A program made the translations under genes and the position numbers. 64,000 nt of DNA from Mesostigma viride (Eukaryota; Streptophyta; Mesostigmatophyceae; Mesostigmatales; Mesostigmataceae). The stretch covers positions 18,501 through 82,500 of the forward strand of contig RPFO01000453.1 in NCBI GenBank assembly GCA_009746045.1, given 5' to 3'. The notes under the pieces are model-generated. The model made no database searches and had not been told where the DNA came from. It worked only from the letters and a program-made list of their open reading frames with translations. Each line of letters opens with the position of its first letter. Positions within the stretch are counted from its first letter, which is position 1. Positions 33,300 to 45,779 of the stretch are shown piece by piece.

Positions 33300-34758
33300 T
33301 TTGAGGTCAAACAGACCATTATTCCTTCTCCAAATAATTTCCAGGGGAAGAAAATGGGTTTTCGGATTGATGTGTGATCTGCATGGGGGTCCTGCTTGTG
33401 GCGGAGGTATTCCGGCCACAGGTCGCGTCGCTGCTGCTGCTGAGCGGGGGTCAGGTCGTCGTCCAGCGTCCAGGTGAGGTCGTGCAACCTCCGTCTTAAT
33501 TGCGACGAGAAAGGCCGGGAACCGCCGCTTGTCCTCACGGGCGGGAGGGGAAGGTGAGCAGGACTAGTGGGGGAGGTACACCGCCTTGTCCCGTGACTAG
33601 TGGGGACTTGGCGGTGCATGGCGGGCACGTACCTGCGCAGTTCTACCGGCTCACCTAGCAGGCCCATATGAGGGTAAGGAGCTGGTCCTTGAGCTCGTCG
33701 GCAAGGGTGCATGGTTGACATCTCACCTGGCTTCTGGGGGATTCAAACGACGCAGCAACACTCGGCACTCGCGGCGAGCGCGGTCGGTGGCCTCGATCCG
33801 TTGTTCGGCCTCAGTGGCGGTGGTCCTCCAGCTCCTGGAGCTTCGTGGCAATGGCGTCAGTGGTTGAGGTGGTCGCTGACCGCAGCAGGTCCGCATAGGA
33901 GAGCGGCTGGAGGTCGCCAGCATCCTGCCGGGGTGGCTGGGATGCGATGGTGGCCGTCTGCTCCGCTAATAATCTTTGGGACCAACTGGTGTTTGGCCAG
34001 GGCCTCGGTGTGGCCGGTGATGGCTTCAAGATTCTTCATGAGCACGCTGCGCATTTCCCCTCCACCTGGTTGAGGCGGGAGAGGAGTGCAGCATGTGCCT
34101 CGGATGCCTGCGCCGTGGTCTGCAGCGCCGTGAGCTGAGGTTGTAGCTTGTGTGCGATCTTGGTTTCCGTATTGGAGACCTTGGCCTCCACCGTGTTGAG
34201 CGCTGTTACTAGTCATCGATGTCATCTTCTCGGCCAGCGGCCAGGTCACGTGCTCCTCCACCACTGCTCGGAGGCCCATCCTTGCAGAGAGAGGCAGCCG
34301 GTGTGGCTGCCGGCTGCGCAGGCCGGGCTGGGTTGCGGAGCCGAGAGTCGAGGTCGATCACGTGCAGTGAGCTTGAAGAAGCTGAAGAGGATGGCGAGGC
34401 GATGGTTGAATTCAGATGGCACGGCGAGGAACTCCACCTTGTCGGCGGGGATGGGCCCATCGGGCCCACGGAGCTTGCATGTGTTCCAGTGCGTAGTAAT
34501 TCACTATCTCGGCACCAGTGTGCGTTGGTCAGTCGCAGCCAGCCGCTGACCATAAAGCATGCGTAGTCTAGGGCTTGTCGCCATTTGCTTGTTTCGCAGC
34601 AGAATTTCTAGGGCTCTGGCGAGGCGCTTGGCGATGAGTTTGCTAATGGTCACTGGGTTTGCGGGCCCAGTCGACTGTGCAAGGACGATGGCGAGTGGGT
34701 TGGGCTGGGAGCCGGAAAGCTCCTTTTCCAAACCCCATTTTGCTTTTGGAGTCGTCAT
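33300..34758 (-). pseudogene. LINE ORF1 remnant (family B type)
   Basis: The N-terminal frame starts at ATG 34,758 (MTTPKAKWGLEKELSG; ISKLIAKRLARALEILL), with stops near 34,504. Further ORF1 pieces follow on the minus strand: VVEEHVTWPLAEKMTSMTSN near 34,250, LEAITGHTEALAKH near 34,020, and RRLHDLTWTLDDDLTPAQQQ near 33,470. Multiple frameshifts. The C-terminus is truncated at RHKQDPHAD near 33,380. Confidence 0.7.
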
Positions 34759-34946
34759 AGCTGCTTGTCACGTACGTGCTGCTTTTGGAGTCGATACTGC
34801 GTTTCAGCCGTAACCGATTATACTGGCGAGTGTGTCTTAAAAAGGCGCATCGAATGCAAGTGGTCTGACCGAATTTGGGGCTCAGACGCAAAAGATCTGA
34901 ACTTTGCCGTCGGCCATACCGCCGTCAGCCATTTTCGCTTCGCTAG

Positions 34947-35190
34947 GTATGCTGTGGCATGAAGGGGAAACTGGGGTACGCTGTGGCATGCCTCTGGCAT
35001 GAAGGGGAAAGGGGGTCTCTGCCCTTTCTTCCTGTTGTGCATGATGCAGGGATTAAAAGCACTTCGGTGCTCCGTGACTCCCCAACGGGAGCACGAGTTT
35101 CATTCATTCATTAATTAACTAAATAATTAAATAACTAAATAATTACTTAATTGTTAATTAATTTATTATTTAATTATTAAATGAATTAAT
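34947..35190 (+). mobile_element. Family B/D 3' end with long AT-rich tail
   Basis: The B-type 3' UTR ends with the CTCCC-CAAC-GGGAG hairpin at about 35,072-35,090. It is followed by about 100 bp of ATTC/ATTA/ATAA-type degenerate tail. 5'-truncated. Confidence 0.75.
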
Positions 35191-35640
35191 TAATAGCACT
35201 GGCCTGGGCCATGTTGGTCCAATCGTGATCGTCGACTTTGAAAGACCTGTTGGAGCCGAAAGCGCGGTTCTGTTCAAATGGCGCGATTCTTCTGGGCGAC
35301 TGCGTTTGGGATCAGGCGATGCCGATGGCGAGGCCGCAGGAGCCAAGTGCACTACCAACGCTTGAGTATAGTGGCCTCGCTGCCTGGCAGGCCGGGCGGG
35401 AACTACAGCCGAAGCTGCAGGCGAATTGGCTTGGCTCATCGCAGCCGCCAGGCTGCGTTGCGTAGTCGAGCGTTTGCTCGTCATAATATTGCGTTTTAGC
35501 TTCGGGAAAATATATCAGCGTGTGCGTCAATATATCAGCGTGTGGCTTAGCAAGACGAAGCGATTGTGGTATTCGCGGCCGAATTTGGTGCCCAAACGTG
35601 AAAGTTATGCGCGCCGCCATCAGCCATCATTGGCTACCTC
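35191..35640 (-). pseudogene. LINE ORF1 N-terminal fragment
   Basis: Starts at ATG 35,484 (MTSKRSTTQRSLAAAMSQAN) and reads about 100 residues, including SPSASPDPKRSRPEESRHLN, before it is truncated near 35,200. The upstream sequence to about 35,640 matches the 5' UTR of families A/B (CGTGAAAGTTATG region). Confidence 0.65.
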
Positions 35641-36100
35641 GTGGCGCCGTCCGGCGAGCTCGATGCTGCTTAATGGTGGATATGTGGCATGCCGAGGTAC
35701 AAGTCCTCCTTGCGCACGTGAGCAGCGTATCCAACACGGAAAATTGACCGCAGCATGTTGGTGACCGCGCCGTCCAGCTTTCTGGCTAGGTCGGCTGTGA
35801 GGGTCCACGTCGTGGCCCCGTACGTAAGAACAGGGAGGACCAGGACCTTGAATGAGGTCCTGTTTCTCTAGCTTGGCAAAGGGCTTGCGCCACGTACAGG
35901 GCCCTGCATTGGCGTAAAGCGTGCCAGGCGAGCTAGGGAGATACCATGGTCCACATCGGCCTTGCTGCTCGCAGCTGGGGAGTACGTAAGCTACCCAGCA
36001 ACTTGACGCGGTCCCGATACTGGACTCGAGAGCCATCAAGGAGAAAGAGGTCCGGCGGTAATGTTGCATGTTAGTGACCATTGCATAGTCCCCCTGAACT
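35640..36100 (-). pseudogene. LINE reverse transcriptase C-terminal fragment
   Basis: On the minus strand near 36,055-36,000 one frame reads PDLFLLDGSRVQYRDRVKLL, followed by degenerate sequence similar to the tails of other ORF2 copies in the window. It provides the uninterrupted comparison for the CACTA-split copy at 19,281-20,349. Confidence 0.65.
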
Positions 36101-36736
36101 AATCAATAAATTAAAAGCACGTAGACTGCGTCACGTGCGTACCAAGAAGGTAACCTTTAGTCCCTATTCACAGCGAGAAGGAGGGAGCTAGCCCCCCCTA
36201 GCTTCTCTCACTGCCTCAAGTGTGCAGGCCACAGAGAGCTCTCTCTGGATCATGGTGCAGGCCCAACTGTGGGTGCAATACAACAGGAAGTAGCAAAAGC
36301 GTAGCGGATGCCGTAAGGCTGCCCCATCGATCGTCCAGAGGCAACAAACAGGCTTGCAACTTGAGAGCTGCGGATTTGGGGGTTCACCCACAACCCCTGA
36401 AGCTCCATGAGTGAGATCAATGAGATCGACAACCATGAAATACTAAATTCGAGAGATTGACTTGTTGCCGGTCACTTACAACTTTAACTGAAAGATAGGA
36501 GGACGAGAGGAGAGCACATACTAAGGCGGAACCCGACAACCATGTGTGTGTGCGTATGTGTTCCAATTCCTTTATATATACGTAGAATTGCATACAGAAT
36601 TTGTGAGGTCTTCGCTCCACGACCTCTAGCCAAAGGCACAGGTCTCATCAATCACCTCCTAGCCGTCTCACTTAACCTAATCGACGCAAAATGCTTGCTA
36701 CCCAACTCACTTAACCTAATCGACGCGAAAAGCTTG
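36101..36736. other. Intergenic; short tandem duplication beside the carrier stop
   Basis: No gene is seen. A 40-bp unit (CTCACTTAACCTAATCGACGC core) occurs twice at about 36,667-36,746. The second unit includes the TAG stop codon of the carrier gene. Confidence 0.6.
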
Positions 36737-38068
36737 CTACCCCTTCCACTCGCGGTCCGGCACACGCGCCCGCCTCGGCCCGAGCACTGACCGCGGCATC
36801 CGCAGCTCCAGCGGGGGGATCTGCTCAATCACGCGGCTGGTCAGCTCGTACACGAGCATCATGGTCGCGACATCTGGCACCATGAGCAGCGTGCGAGGGA
36901 CTGCGCCTGCAAAGAACCCACGCAGACCTTGCTCCGCCATGATGCGCCGCGCCGCATCCACCATCCCAACGCGCGCACCCACCTGGCCAGCAGCAGTCGC
37001 AGCAGCAGTGCCTGCCGCTTCTCCCCCAAGACCAACCGCAATATTCACCATGGCGGCAGAGCCCCCCCGGCGGAGCATCCTCCGGCCGGTACCCTGCACG
37101 ACTGATCCCGCTGCACCTCTCGCAGCCGCGGCTGCTGCCGCCGCATTACTAGCCGCTGCCGCGCCACCATGCCCCGCGGCGACACCAGCCGAAAGACCCG
37201 CACTGGCACCCGCAGTGCCGGCGCTAGCACCGATCATTGCACTGTGGGTGGCGGCCGCATTTGTCACGGCACCAACGCTAGCAGAAGAAGCGCCAGCGGT
37301 CATGACCTTGGTCTTGATCACGTCAAAGGGCGTCGTCAGGAACGCGGACACAGCGCCGCTGAGGCCCCCCGCGACCAGCGACTGCCACGCGGGCACGCGG
37401 CCGCCGCTGACGTCATCGTCGACATCATCGTCGTAATCCCTGCCACCCTTCCCTGCACCCACGCTCAGGGCTCTCCGGTCGCCCTGGGCCACTCCCTCCC
37501 TCGTGTTCGCGTCCCCTCCACCCATCAATGTGCCCATGCTTGCCACGGCCTCGCCACTTGTTACCCTCGCGGCTGTGCAATTATTGGCCTTGCTAATATT
37601 GGATAAGGACCGTGGCGTCTCTGGTGTGGTGTTTCTGGTGCTTGTCGTCTGCCGGCGCACCCACCGCGCCGCCCTGTCCAGCGCGCGGCTGCGTTTTATG
37701 GCCTCGTAGACGGCAAAGTTGAGCGCAGTCTGGGGGACGTCGCGCAGCATCATAGCGCCAGCACCGCGGTAGAGCCCGGGGGGGCCCTCGGTGGTCAGGA
37801 TGTGCCACACGGCCGCGCCCGCGCTGCCTTGCATGCGGCCAACCTGGGGGGGAAAGATGCGGGGGAGATGCAAAGTAAGGGTTAGCATGGGGGTTGGATT
37901 GGGGATGGGGATGGGGATGGGGTTGGGGTTGGGGATGGGAGGAAGAGGTGGGGGAAAAAGGAGGTTGAGCAATCTGACATGCATCAAACCCCAAACAGGG
38001 GACGTGGAGTTCGGCACACCTACATGCCAGCACCCACATGGTCAGGCACACCACAACCAGTCGTTTGA

Positions 38069-38160
<92 letters not shown>

Positions 38161-38194
38161 GCACACATACATACACTCTCTCTCTGTCTGTCTT

Positions 38195-38241
<47 letters not shown>

Positions 38242-38262
38242 AGACACACATGCACTCACTCA

Positions 38263-38297
<35 letters not shown>

Positions 38298-40994
38298 GCA
38301 CGCGCACACACACACACACACACACATACACACACGCGCGCGCGCGAGCGCCCGCAACCACCCTCAGCGACCAACCAGCCTCATCGACATAGTGACCAAT
38401 TCATTCACTCACCCGCGCGCCTCCTTCCGGGAGAATCATGTGGTATGAACTAGTAGGTACCTTCCATCCCTGGCTGATGCACAACAATAAGGGAGCAGGG
38501 ACCACTGCCTTCTCTCAAACAACCAGGAGGGCAACCTACAGGGGTTCAACTCAGCTACTGACTGGGAGAGACCAATAGGCAACCACTGTTAATGGCCAGG
38601 CCATGACATCGTCATGAAGGCAGGAGGAACAACTGGACCATCCGTCAACATCCGCGATCATGCTAACCACTCCTGCGGATGCAATAAAGCCGCATGCATA
38701 TAGTGACCAATGGCTCACTTATACAGTGACAACCCCCCCTACCTGCAGCCGCTGCTTGACCAGCTCCGACGGCGCACGCACAAGCACCCCGCACAGCTCC
38801 CCTACCGCGCCCGCCAGCAAGTGCACCATCCCCGGGGGTGCCCCCGGGGGCAGCAGTACCGCCTGGTGCGCCAGCACACTATCATACACAAGCATACGCG
38901 CCGCCACCGCGGCCGCTGCCCCTGTCATCGCCCCTCGCACGCCCGCGAAGAGTCCAAAAGGGCCCTTGTCCCGGAGGATGCGGCCCAGGGTGTCGCCCAG
39001 GCCCGCGTCCAGGGAGTCCCTGGACCACCGCGCCTGCATCGTGGCCTTGACGGTGTCCTGGGGGCGGCGGGTGGGGTGGGGGGTGCGAGCCAGGGGGGGG
39101 GGAGGGGGAAGGGGGGAAATTCATCGATGAATGGAACAAGTGCTGGATAGTGGTGAGGACAGAGAGCACATTGGAGAAGATGAGAGGAGCACCTAGGAGC
39201 AGATGTTCATAACACTGATGCATTCTAAATGCATTCAAAATATTACGTGAGCATTGCTTTTTCATTGGTGGACACGCGTGCGAGGGGCAGGATGCGCAGG
39301 AGCAAAACTAGCATGCCTCAATACAGGGTCAATGTTCCTTAAGAAGGAAAGTTGCGGATATGATATCAGCAATGCAGCGTGGTGTATACATTCATTAATC
39401 ATGTGCAAATGATGCAAGTCAGCAGGACAATGCATGGAAAAGAGGTTAAGCAATAAAACGAGCAAGTCCCAGCAAAACCAAGGGAACCGCAAACAGCCAA
39501 AATCACAAACAAAGCTCGAACTACCCTATCATAGGATATGAATACTTACAGATCTACTTGAATAATTTAGGGGTTACCACCTGTCCTCGACTACCCTATC
39601 ATAGGATATGAATACTTACAGATCTACTTGAATAATGTAGGGGTTACCACCTTTCCTCGACTATCGGGAGCTCCCAACGTACGCAACGAATCTAAAAGGA
39701 GGAACTGGCTGCTGGGCCAACCTGCGCGAAGCGCCAATCGCGCAGCCGCTTCAGCAACCCCTTCTCTGGAGCGCAGCGAAGGAGCACGTTACCATTCCCC
39801 TCCGGAGCTTAGTGAAGGAGCACTGAACTCCGAACTACTGCGTTGGCCTGAAACCTACGGTAGGGGCACCGCGGGCAGAGTAGCACCGGGTAAATGGGCG
39901 CCGGGTGGCGCGCCGGGCAAGGCTAACCTTTGGGGCTTGGCGCAACCTTTTGGGAGGCGCAGGGGGGGGGGGGGGGGGGGAGGGGCGGGACTGCGGGACT
40001 GCGGGCGCGGCGCGGCGGGCCAATGGGTGGCGTAGCTGGCGGGCCAGCGGGCAGGTCCGCGGGCCACAACCACCAGCAGGCGGGGGCGGCGGGGGCGGCC
40101 GCGGGCACACCCACGATTGCGGCAGCACCCAGCAGGGCGGGCCATGGCGGGACTTGCGGGCGGGCCAGCCTGGCGCTGCGTGATGGTCGCGGGCGACCGG
40201 ACCCCGTTTTGGGCTGGGCAGAGCCAGCGGGTCACACGAGAACCTACATAAACAGTGAAGTAATTGAATGCTGACAGTGCATTCTACTCCTTTGCCAGTT
40301 GGAACCGCGAATCCCTAGCAGTTCAAGAGGGTGTTGCACCAAGGATTACAATTATTCGTTTCAAGCAGGTGCGAAAAAATATGACCTGATGGTGTTTCCG
40401 GTCCTTATTATTCATTCAACCAGAGCCCATACACCTATCAGCTTGGACGCAGTGTCTTACAGAGCATTCGTAGGCCTTATTACGCCTGTTTATGATGGCG
40501 CCTGGCACGCAGCATGGGCAGGCAGTTCAGGCTTGTGCCAGGTCATAGGACGATGACAAGCGGAGCGAAGCCTGGCACCCGGGAATCAGAAACCTTGATG
40601 CTGAAAACCAGGATGAGATAGCACACCGGCAAGGCGTAAGCAGTCGTTCTTATAAGTACTGTTCAATATATATACGCTAACGCCATGGAAACATGGAACA
40701 TGCCGCAATTTAGGTAATTGCTGCATGTGCCGATGCTGAGATGTTTTCGCTTTTAAAATGTCCGTAAACAATTTCTCGATGGCGCCCTTATGTTCATTAC
40801 AAATCGAGGCCCCTTCGATCAAGAGACCAAACTATGATTCTTACCAGGGGATGCGCGACAAAAGTAGAAGAACTGCCCATAAGCGCTCCCCTGACCATAC
40901 TCTCGCATTTTTTCTGCAGCTCTGACTTGCTCTGAAGTTGAAAACCAGAATCCAGCGCCTCACGAGGTTTCGCGGATGCCACCGCTCCTGCCAT
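36737..40994 (-). CDS. Mitochondrial carrier, S-adenosylmethionine-carrier type
   Basis: Three exons join in frame: 40,994-40,845, 39,057-38,743 and 37,843-36,737 (523 residues). Donors GTAAGA and GTAGGG and acceptors CCCCCAG fit the minus strand. Three carrier modules are visible: HPLDTVK (residues 48-54, completed across intron 1), [12 protein letters not shown] (144-155, ending exactly at intron 2) and PFDVIKTK (327-334). RxPxExVKQR and the later [18 protein letters not shown] resemble SAM carriers of the SLC25A26/PET8 type, which import S-adenosylmethionine into mitochondria or plastids. Two unusual low-complexity insertions, roughly 90 residues before and 100 residues (Ala/Gly-rich) after the third signature, enlarge the protein well beyond the usual 270-330. 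Substrate assignment is inference. Confidence 0.8.
38071..38340. repeat. Compound (CT)n/(CA)n microsatellite in carrier intron 2
   Basis: Alternating CT and CA runs inside intron 2 (37,844-38,742). Spurious Ser/Leu/His/Thr open frames cross it. Confidence 0.9.
39521..39661. repeat. 70-bp tandem duplication in carrier intron 1
   Basis: CTACCCTATCATAGGATATG begins at 39,521 and again at 39,591. The two units differ at only a few positions. They lie within intron 1 (39,058-40,844), which otherwise holds a poly-G run (39,962-39,980) and a GC-rich block without supported genes. Confidence 0.85.
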
Positions 40995-41480
40995 TTGCTT
41001 CGAGATCGGATGAAATGCGCTGGATTAAATCTGCTATCCGCGCGTCCCCTACCTACCTAACTACTATAGGTACCCCGCTTGTCACGATCCGCTAGCAGTT
41101 AGCATGTAAATAATTTATCATCCTACCACGGGAGGAAAAAATATATAACTCATGCGAAAGTTGCCTCATAACATAATTGACCCCTGCCTTGGGATTGCCT
41201 TATATCAGGCGGTGTCGCCGGCGCCAGGCATGAAGATTTTGTCTTGCGTTCAATCCAGAGAAAAGCATTGGCACATGAGGAAAGGACTGGCAGCCATTTT
41301 GGAGAACACAGAGGCACGAAACTGACAAACTGACAAGCGGCATGATCATGGCGCGTGATTCAGCTTTGTTTGATTTTTCAGCAGCGTGATGTCGCAGGTA
41401 TTTGCCACGTGGCACGCGACAGCGCGGCGCGCCTTTGCCAGGCGTGGCGCGGCGCGACGCAACGTTCACAAACACTGCTC
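40995..41480. other. Upstream region of the carrier gene
   Basis: Presumed promoter and 5' UTR of the minus-strand carrier. No motif could be assigned with confidence. Confidence 0.4.
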
Positions 41481-41485
41481 GGTTT

Positions 41486-41510
41486 AGTTGAGTTGAGTTG
41501 AGTTGAGTTC
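41486..41510. repeat. (TTGAG)n short microsatellite
   Basis: About five TTGAG units. A similar GTTGA run occurs on the minus strand at 45,783-45,803, where it looks like the tail of a LINE copy. Confidence 0.7.
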
Positions 41511-41618
41511 ACTCCCGGTCGCGGTCCGGTCCCGCCGGTGCCGGTGCGGACTGAGTGAGTGCGGATGTTGGGGCGGTGTCCGCCAGTTGTTGATGTTGCA
41601 GGGTGGTGGTGGTGGTGG

Positions 41619-43113
<1,495 letters not shown>

Positions 43114-43774
43114 CCCACGCCGCTCAACCGACCCCGCCCGGTCGCCATACCGACGCCCCCCGGCCGCCGGCCCACCGACGTCGACCACCAGCACCAGTGG
43201 TGCTGGGGCACCCCGCTCCCCGCATTGGCTCACTCATGGCTCATCCTGGCGACCTCCGCATCCACCAGCACCGCCCGACCTCCACCATTCACTGGCGGCC
43301 ACAGCGAATGACGCTGGCGCCGGCCCACTCAGGGCTACCCCATTGAGTAACCCCGCAGCAAGGTTTTTCCCCTGTTGGGCCCTATCCCGGTAGGTTTTCC
43401 CTTCTGGCGCACAGCCGAGCCCGCATGATGTACAGTAGTAGATAGGTCGGCAATTAATTAATTAATATCCCTGTCAGTGTTGACACGGCGAGCCGGCTCC
43501 CGGCGACCACTAGCCTTTGGAGAATCCAGCGCTTCCGTCCGTTCACACGCCCCGGTTTTAGGCACTCATCCTGTTGTACTGTCTGGCAGTTGCTCTGATG
43601 TTTCAACTCTTGGATACTTGGCTCTGAAGTAAGCCTAGGCCTGCAGTGCACATGCTGTTGCGCCCGCAGTAGGACTAGCCGGCTCATTACGTAGGGGTCA
43701 AGTTCCTTCTAACCTCAGTTTGCCGCCCACGCCAGTGATCGACTTAAGGTCGGACCGGCCTATATGGATCTGTC
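43114..43774. other. No gene recognised; short AATT tail
   Basis: A GC-rich flank of the GTT array is followed by a short AATTAATTAATT tract (43,452-43,466) that may mark another truncated retroelement end. No protein is supported. Confidence 0.45.
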
Positions 43775-43785
43775 CACTACGTACT

Positions 43786-45736
43786 CACGACAGCCACGAG
43801 CCACGAGCCACGAGCCACGAGGTAGCCATGGCTGACGGCGGAGCTCATAACTTTCACGTTTGAGCCCCAAATTCAGCTGTGAATATCACTATCGCTTCGT
43901 CTCTCTAAGACGCACATGCTGATATAATTTTCCGAATCTAACACGCAATATATGACGAGCAAACGTCCTTTGACGCAACGCAGTTTGGCGGATGCGCTCG
44001 CCCATGAAAATGCGGCAGCTGCGGCTGCAGCTTCGCCATCAGGTCCGGTAGACAGCGGTGACACTAGTCGTGCACTGGTGGCCACCCAGCAACCTCCCGG
44101 GCTTAATGCCTCGCCATCGGCATCGCCTGACCCGAAACGCACCCGCCCAGCCGACAAAACAGGATGGTCCCGCCCCTCGGAACCGCGCTTTCGGCCCCAC
44201 CCTTTCAAGGTCGATGATCACGACTGGAACAACCTGTCTCCTTACGATGCTATGGACTGCATCTTCTACGGGGACTACGCCTCGCTTTACGACCTGTGCC
44301 TCCATCTTTACGACCAAGGTCGCCTCATCGGCAGCAACGGCTGCCGCTGGCAAACCCACGGCGCCCTGCTTGGCTGCCCCCGCCCCCAGCTCCAGCACAC
44401 CATCCTCAACTCCCTTCTCGAGCGCTCTGACGACGAGATCTGGGCTCCATCCATCTCCGCCCCCACCCTCCGTTCCATCCTCACGGAAGCCTTTCAGCAG
44501 CACGTGACCCCCCTTGCTGCTGACGTCGCAGCAATGGGTGGCACGCTGGCTGCTGAACTTCCTCACATTTCCGCCGCTGCCGCCTCCACCTCCACTGCCA
44601 TTTCCGCCTCCACTGCCGACATCAAAGCCCAGCTCCTCGACCTCGACCAACGCCTTCAAGCCACCGCCAACGCCCTTGAGAGCTTGCATGACACCGCCGG
44701 CCTCACCGCCCAGGCGGTGAAGGACATCGCCGCCCAGCCGGCGTCTGCTGGCCCGGCCGGCGATGCTCCCTCCACCTGGGCGGACTTGCTTAAGCAGCAC
44801 ACCACCTCCACCACCTCCACCATCTCGGCACAACTCAAGCAACAAGCCCTCGACCTTCGCGAGGAAACCGACATCGCCCGGCGCAGCCACAATGTCATCG
44901 TCAAGCACTTCGACCAGCCGGCAGGTGAGACCTCCACGACCCTTCTTGAGGCATTTAAGCGCGACATTCTTGCCCCCATGCTACTCACTGGTGAGCTGGA
45001 CATGTCGGCTGTCCGCCTCCCCCGCGCGCGGGGGAAGGCTGGCCCGGCACCCGTGCTCCTCACCTTTAAGTACATGGCGGACAAGCTGTCGTTCCTTAAA
45101 TGCCGCAAGAAGCTCTCGAGGACTCGCTTCACGCTGGACGACGACTTGACCCTGGCCCAGCAACAGCGGCGACGCGAGCTATGGCCGGCCTACCTTCAGC
45201 TCCGGCACAGCGCAGGGGGGAAGCCGGTATACTGGAGGGGGGCGGTCATCCACGTTGACCACAAGCCCTGGCAGCCCCCTCCTGCCACCCCAGACTAGGG
45301 AATTCATACCAGTAGTGTAGATTAGTCAGGCTTAGCCTAGCATGTGGCCCACGCGCATGTGCGCCCATAATGGCCCCCATGGATGTTGTCTACAGGATTT
45401 AGCCAAGCCCTGCCTATAACGGGACCCCCATGGATGTTGCATTAAGAATTTCGCCATTCTATGCCATGCAGAGAGATGCTCTCTGTAGAGAAGCCATGTC
45501 CTAGCTCTTGTATAGCCATGATGATCTTCCCCACCTATGACAGGCTCCCCTTCGCTGGGTGTTGCCTGAAACTCTGGGTGGTGCAGGTGCCCTAGTGCAC
45601 CTAGAGCAAGTGTTGTTTACATTCCCACCCTTGCAGGAAGTAGCTTAGAATGTATGATAGGCCATATGCCCCTTCTCTGGGCTATGTGCTACATATACTC
45701 CCAACGGAGTTATGTTACAATTCAATTCAATTCATT
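43786..45736 (+). mobile_element. Intact full-length family A half-LINE
   Basis: 1,951 bp flanked by the 11-bp direct repeat CACTACGTACT (43,775-43,785 and 45,737-45,747). Parts in order: GAGCCACGA subrepeats, 5' UTR, an uninterrupted ORF1 (43,952-45,298), a 440-bp 3' UTR, the hairpin ACTCC-CAAC-GGAGT and an AATTC-type tail. No endonuclease or reverse transcriptase is present. It serves as reference for the other copies and shows the empty TTAA site at 45,442-45,445. Confidence 0.92.
43952..45298 (+). CDS. Half-LINE ORF1 protein, intact (448 aa)
   Basis: Encodes a retrotransposon ORF1-type protein, expected to bind its own RNA. Residues 1-60 are Ser/Ala/Pro-rich and basic (PKRTRPADK). Residues 75-190 form a conserved region with FYGDYASLYDLCLHLYD. 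An Ala/Ser/Thr stretch leads into a heptad-like segment (IKAQLLDLDQRLQATANALE). An RRM-like region includes HNVIVKHF and PVLLTFKYMADKLSFLKCRK. The C-terminal signature FTLDDDLTLAQQQRRRELWP (393-412) is followed by KPVYWRGAVIHVD. This order (coiled coil, RRM, C-terminal domain) matches L1 ORF1p. The ATG follows a 5' UTR conserved in other copies (start MTSKRPLTQRSL). No ORF2 follows. Confidence 0.88.
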   Translation: MTSKRPLTQRSLADALAHENAAAAAAASPSGPVDSGDTSRALVATQQPPGLNASPSASPDPKRTRPADKTGWSRPSEPRFRPHPFKVDDHDWNNLSPYDAMDCIFYGDYASLYDLCLHLYDQGRLIGSNGCRWQTHGALLGCPRPQLQHTILNSLLERSDDEIWAPSISAPTLRSILTEAFQQHVTPLAADVAAMGGTLAAELPHISAAAASTSTAISASTADIKAQLLDLDQRLQATANALESLHDTAGLTAQAVKDIAAQPASAGPAGDAPSTWADLLKQHTTSTTSTISAQLKQQALDLREETDIARRSHNVIVKHFDQPAGETSTTLLEAFKRDILAPMLLTGELDMSAVRLPRARGKAGPAPVLLTFKYMADKLSFLKCRKKLSRTRFTLDDDLTLAQQQRRRELWPAYLQLRHSAGGKPVYWRGAVIHVDHKPWQPPPATPD

Positions 45737-45779
45737 CACTACGTACTACTAACCCTGTCGGACCACCGGCGCGGGAATA

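Noticed and set aside
36861-37436. Plus-strand 191-residue Ala/Pro-rich open frame
   Set aside because: Antisense to carrier exon 3, whose minus-strand frame has clear family motifs.
39628-40274. GC-rich open frames within carrier intron 1
   Set aside because: Overlapping frames on both strands around a poly-G run, with no conserved motif. The carrier exons on either side join in frame without them.
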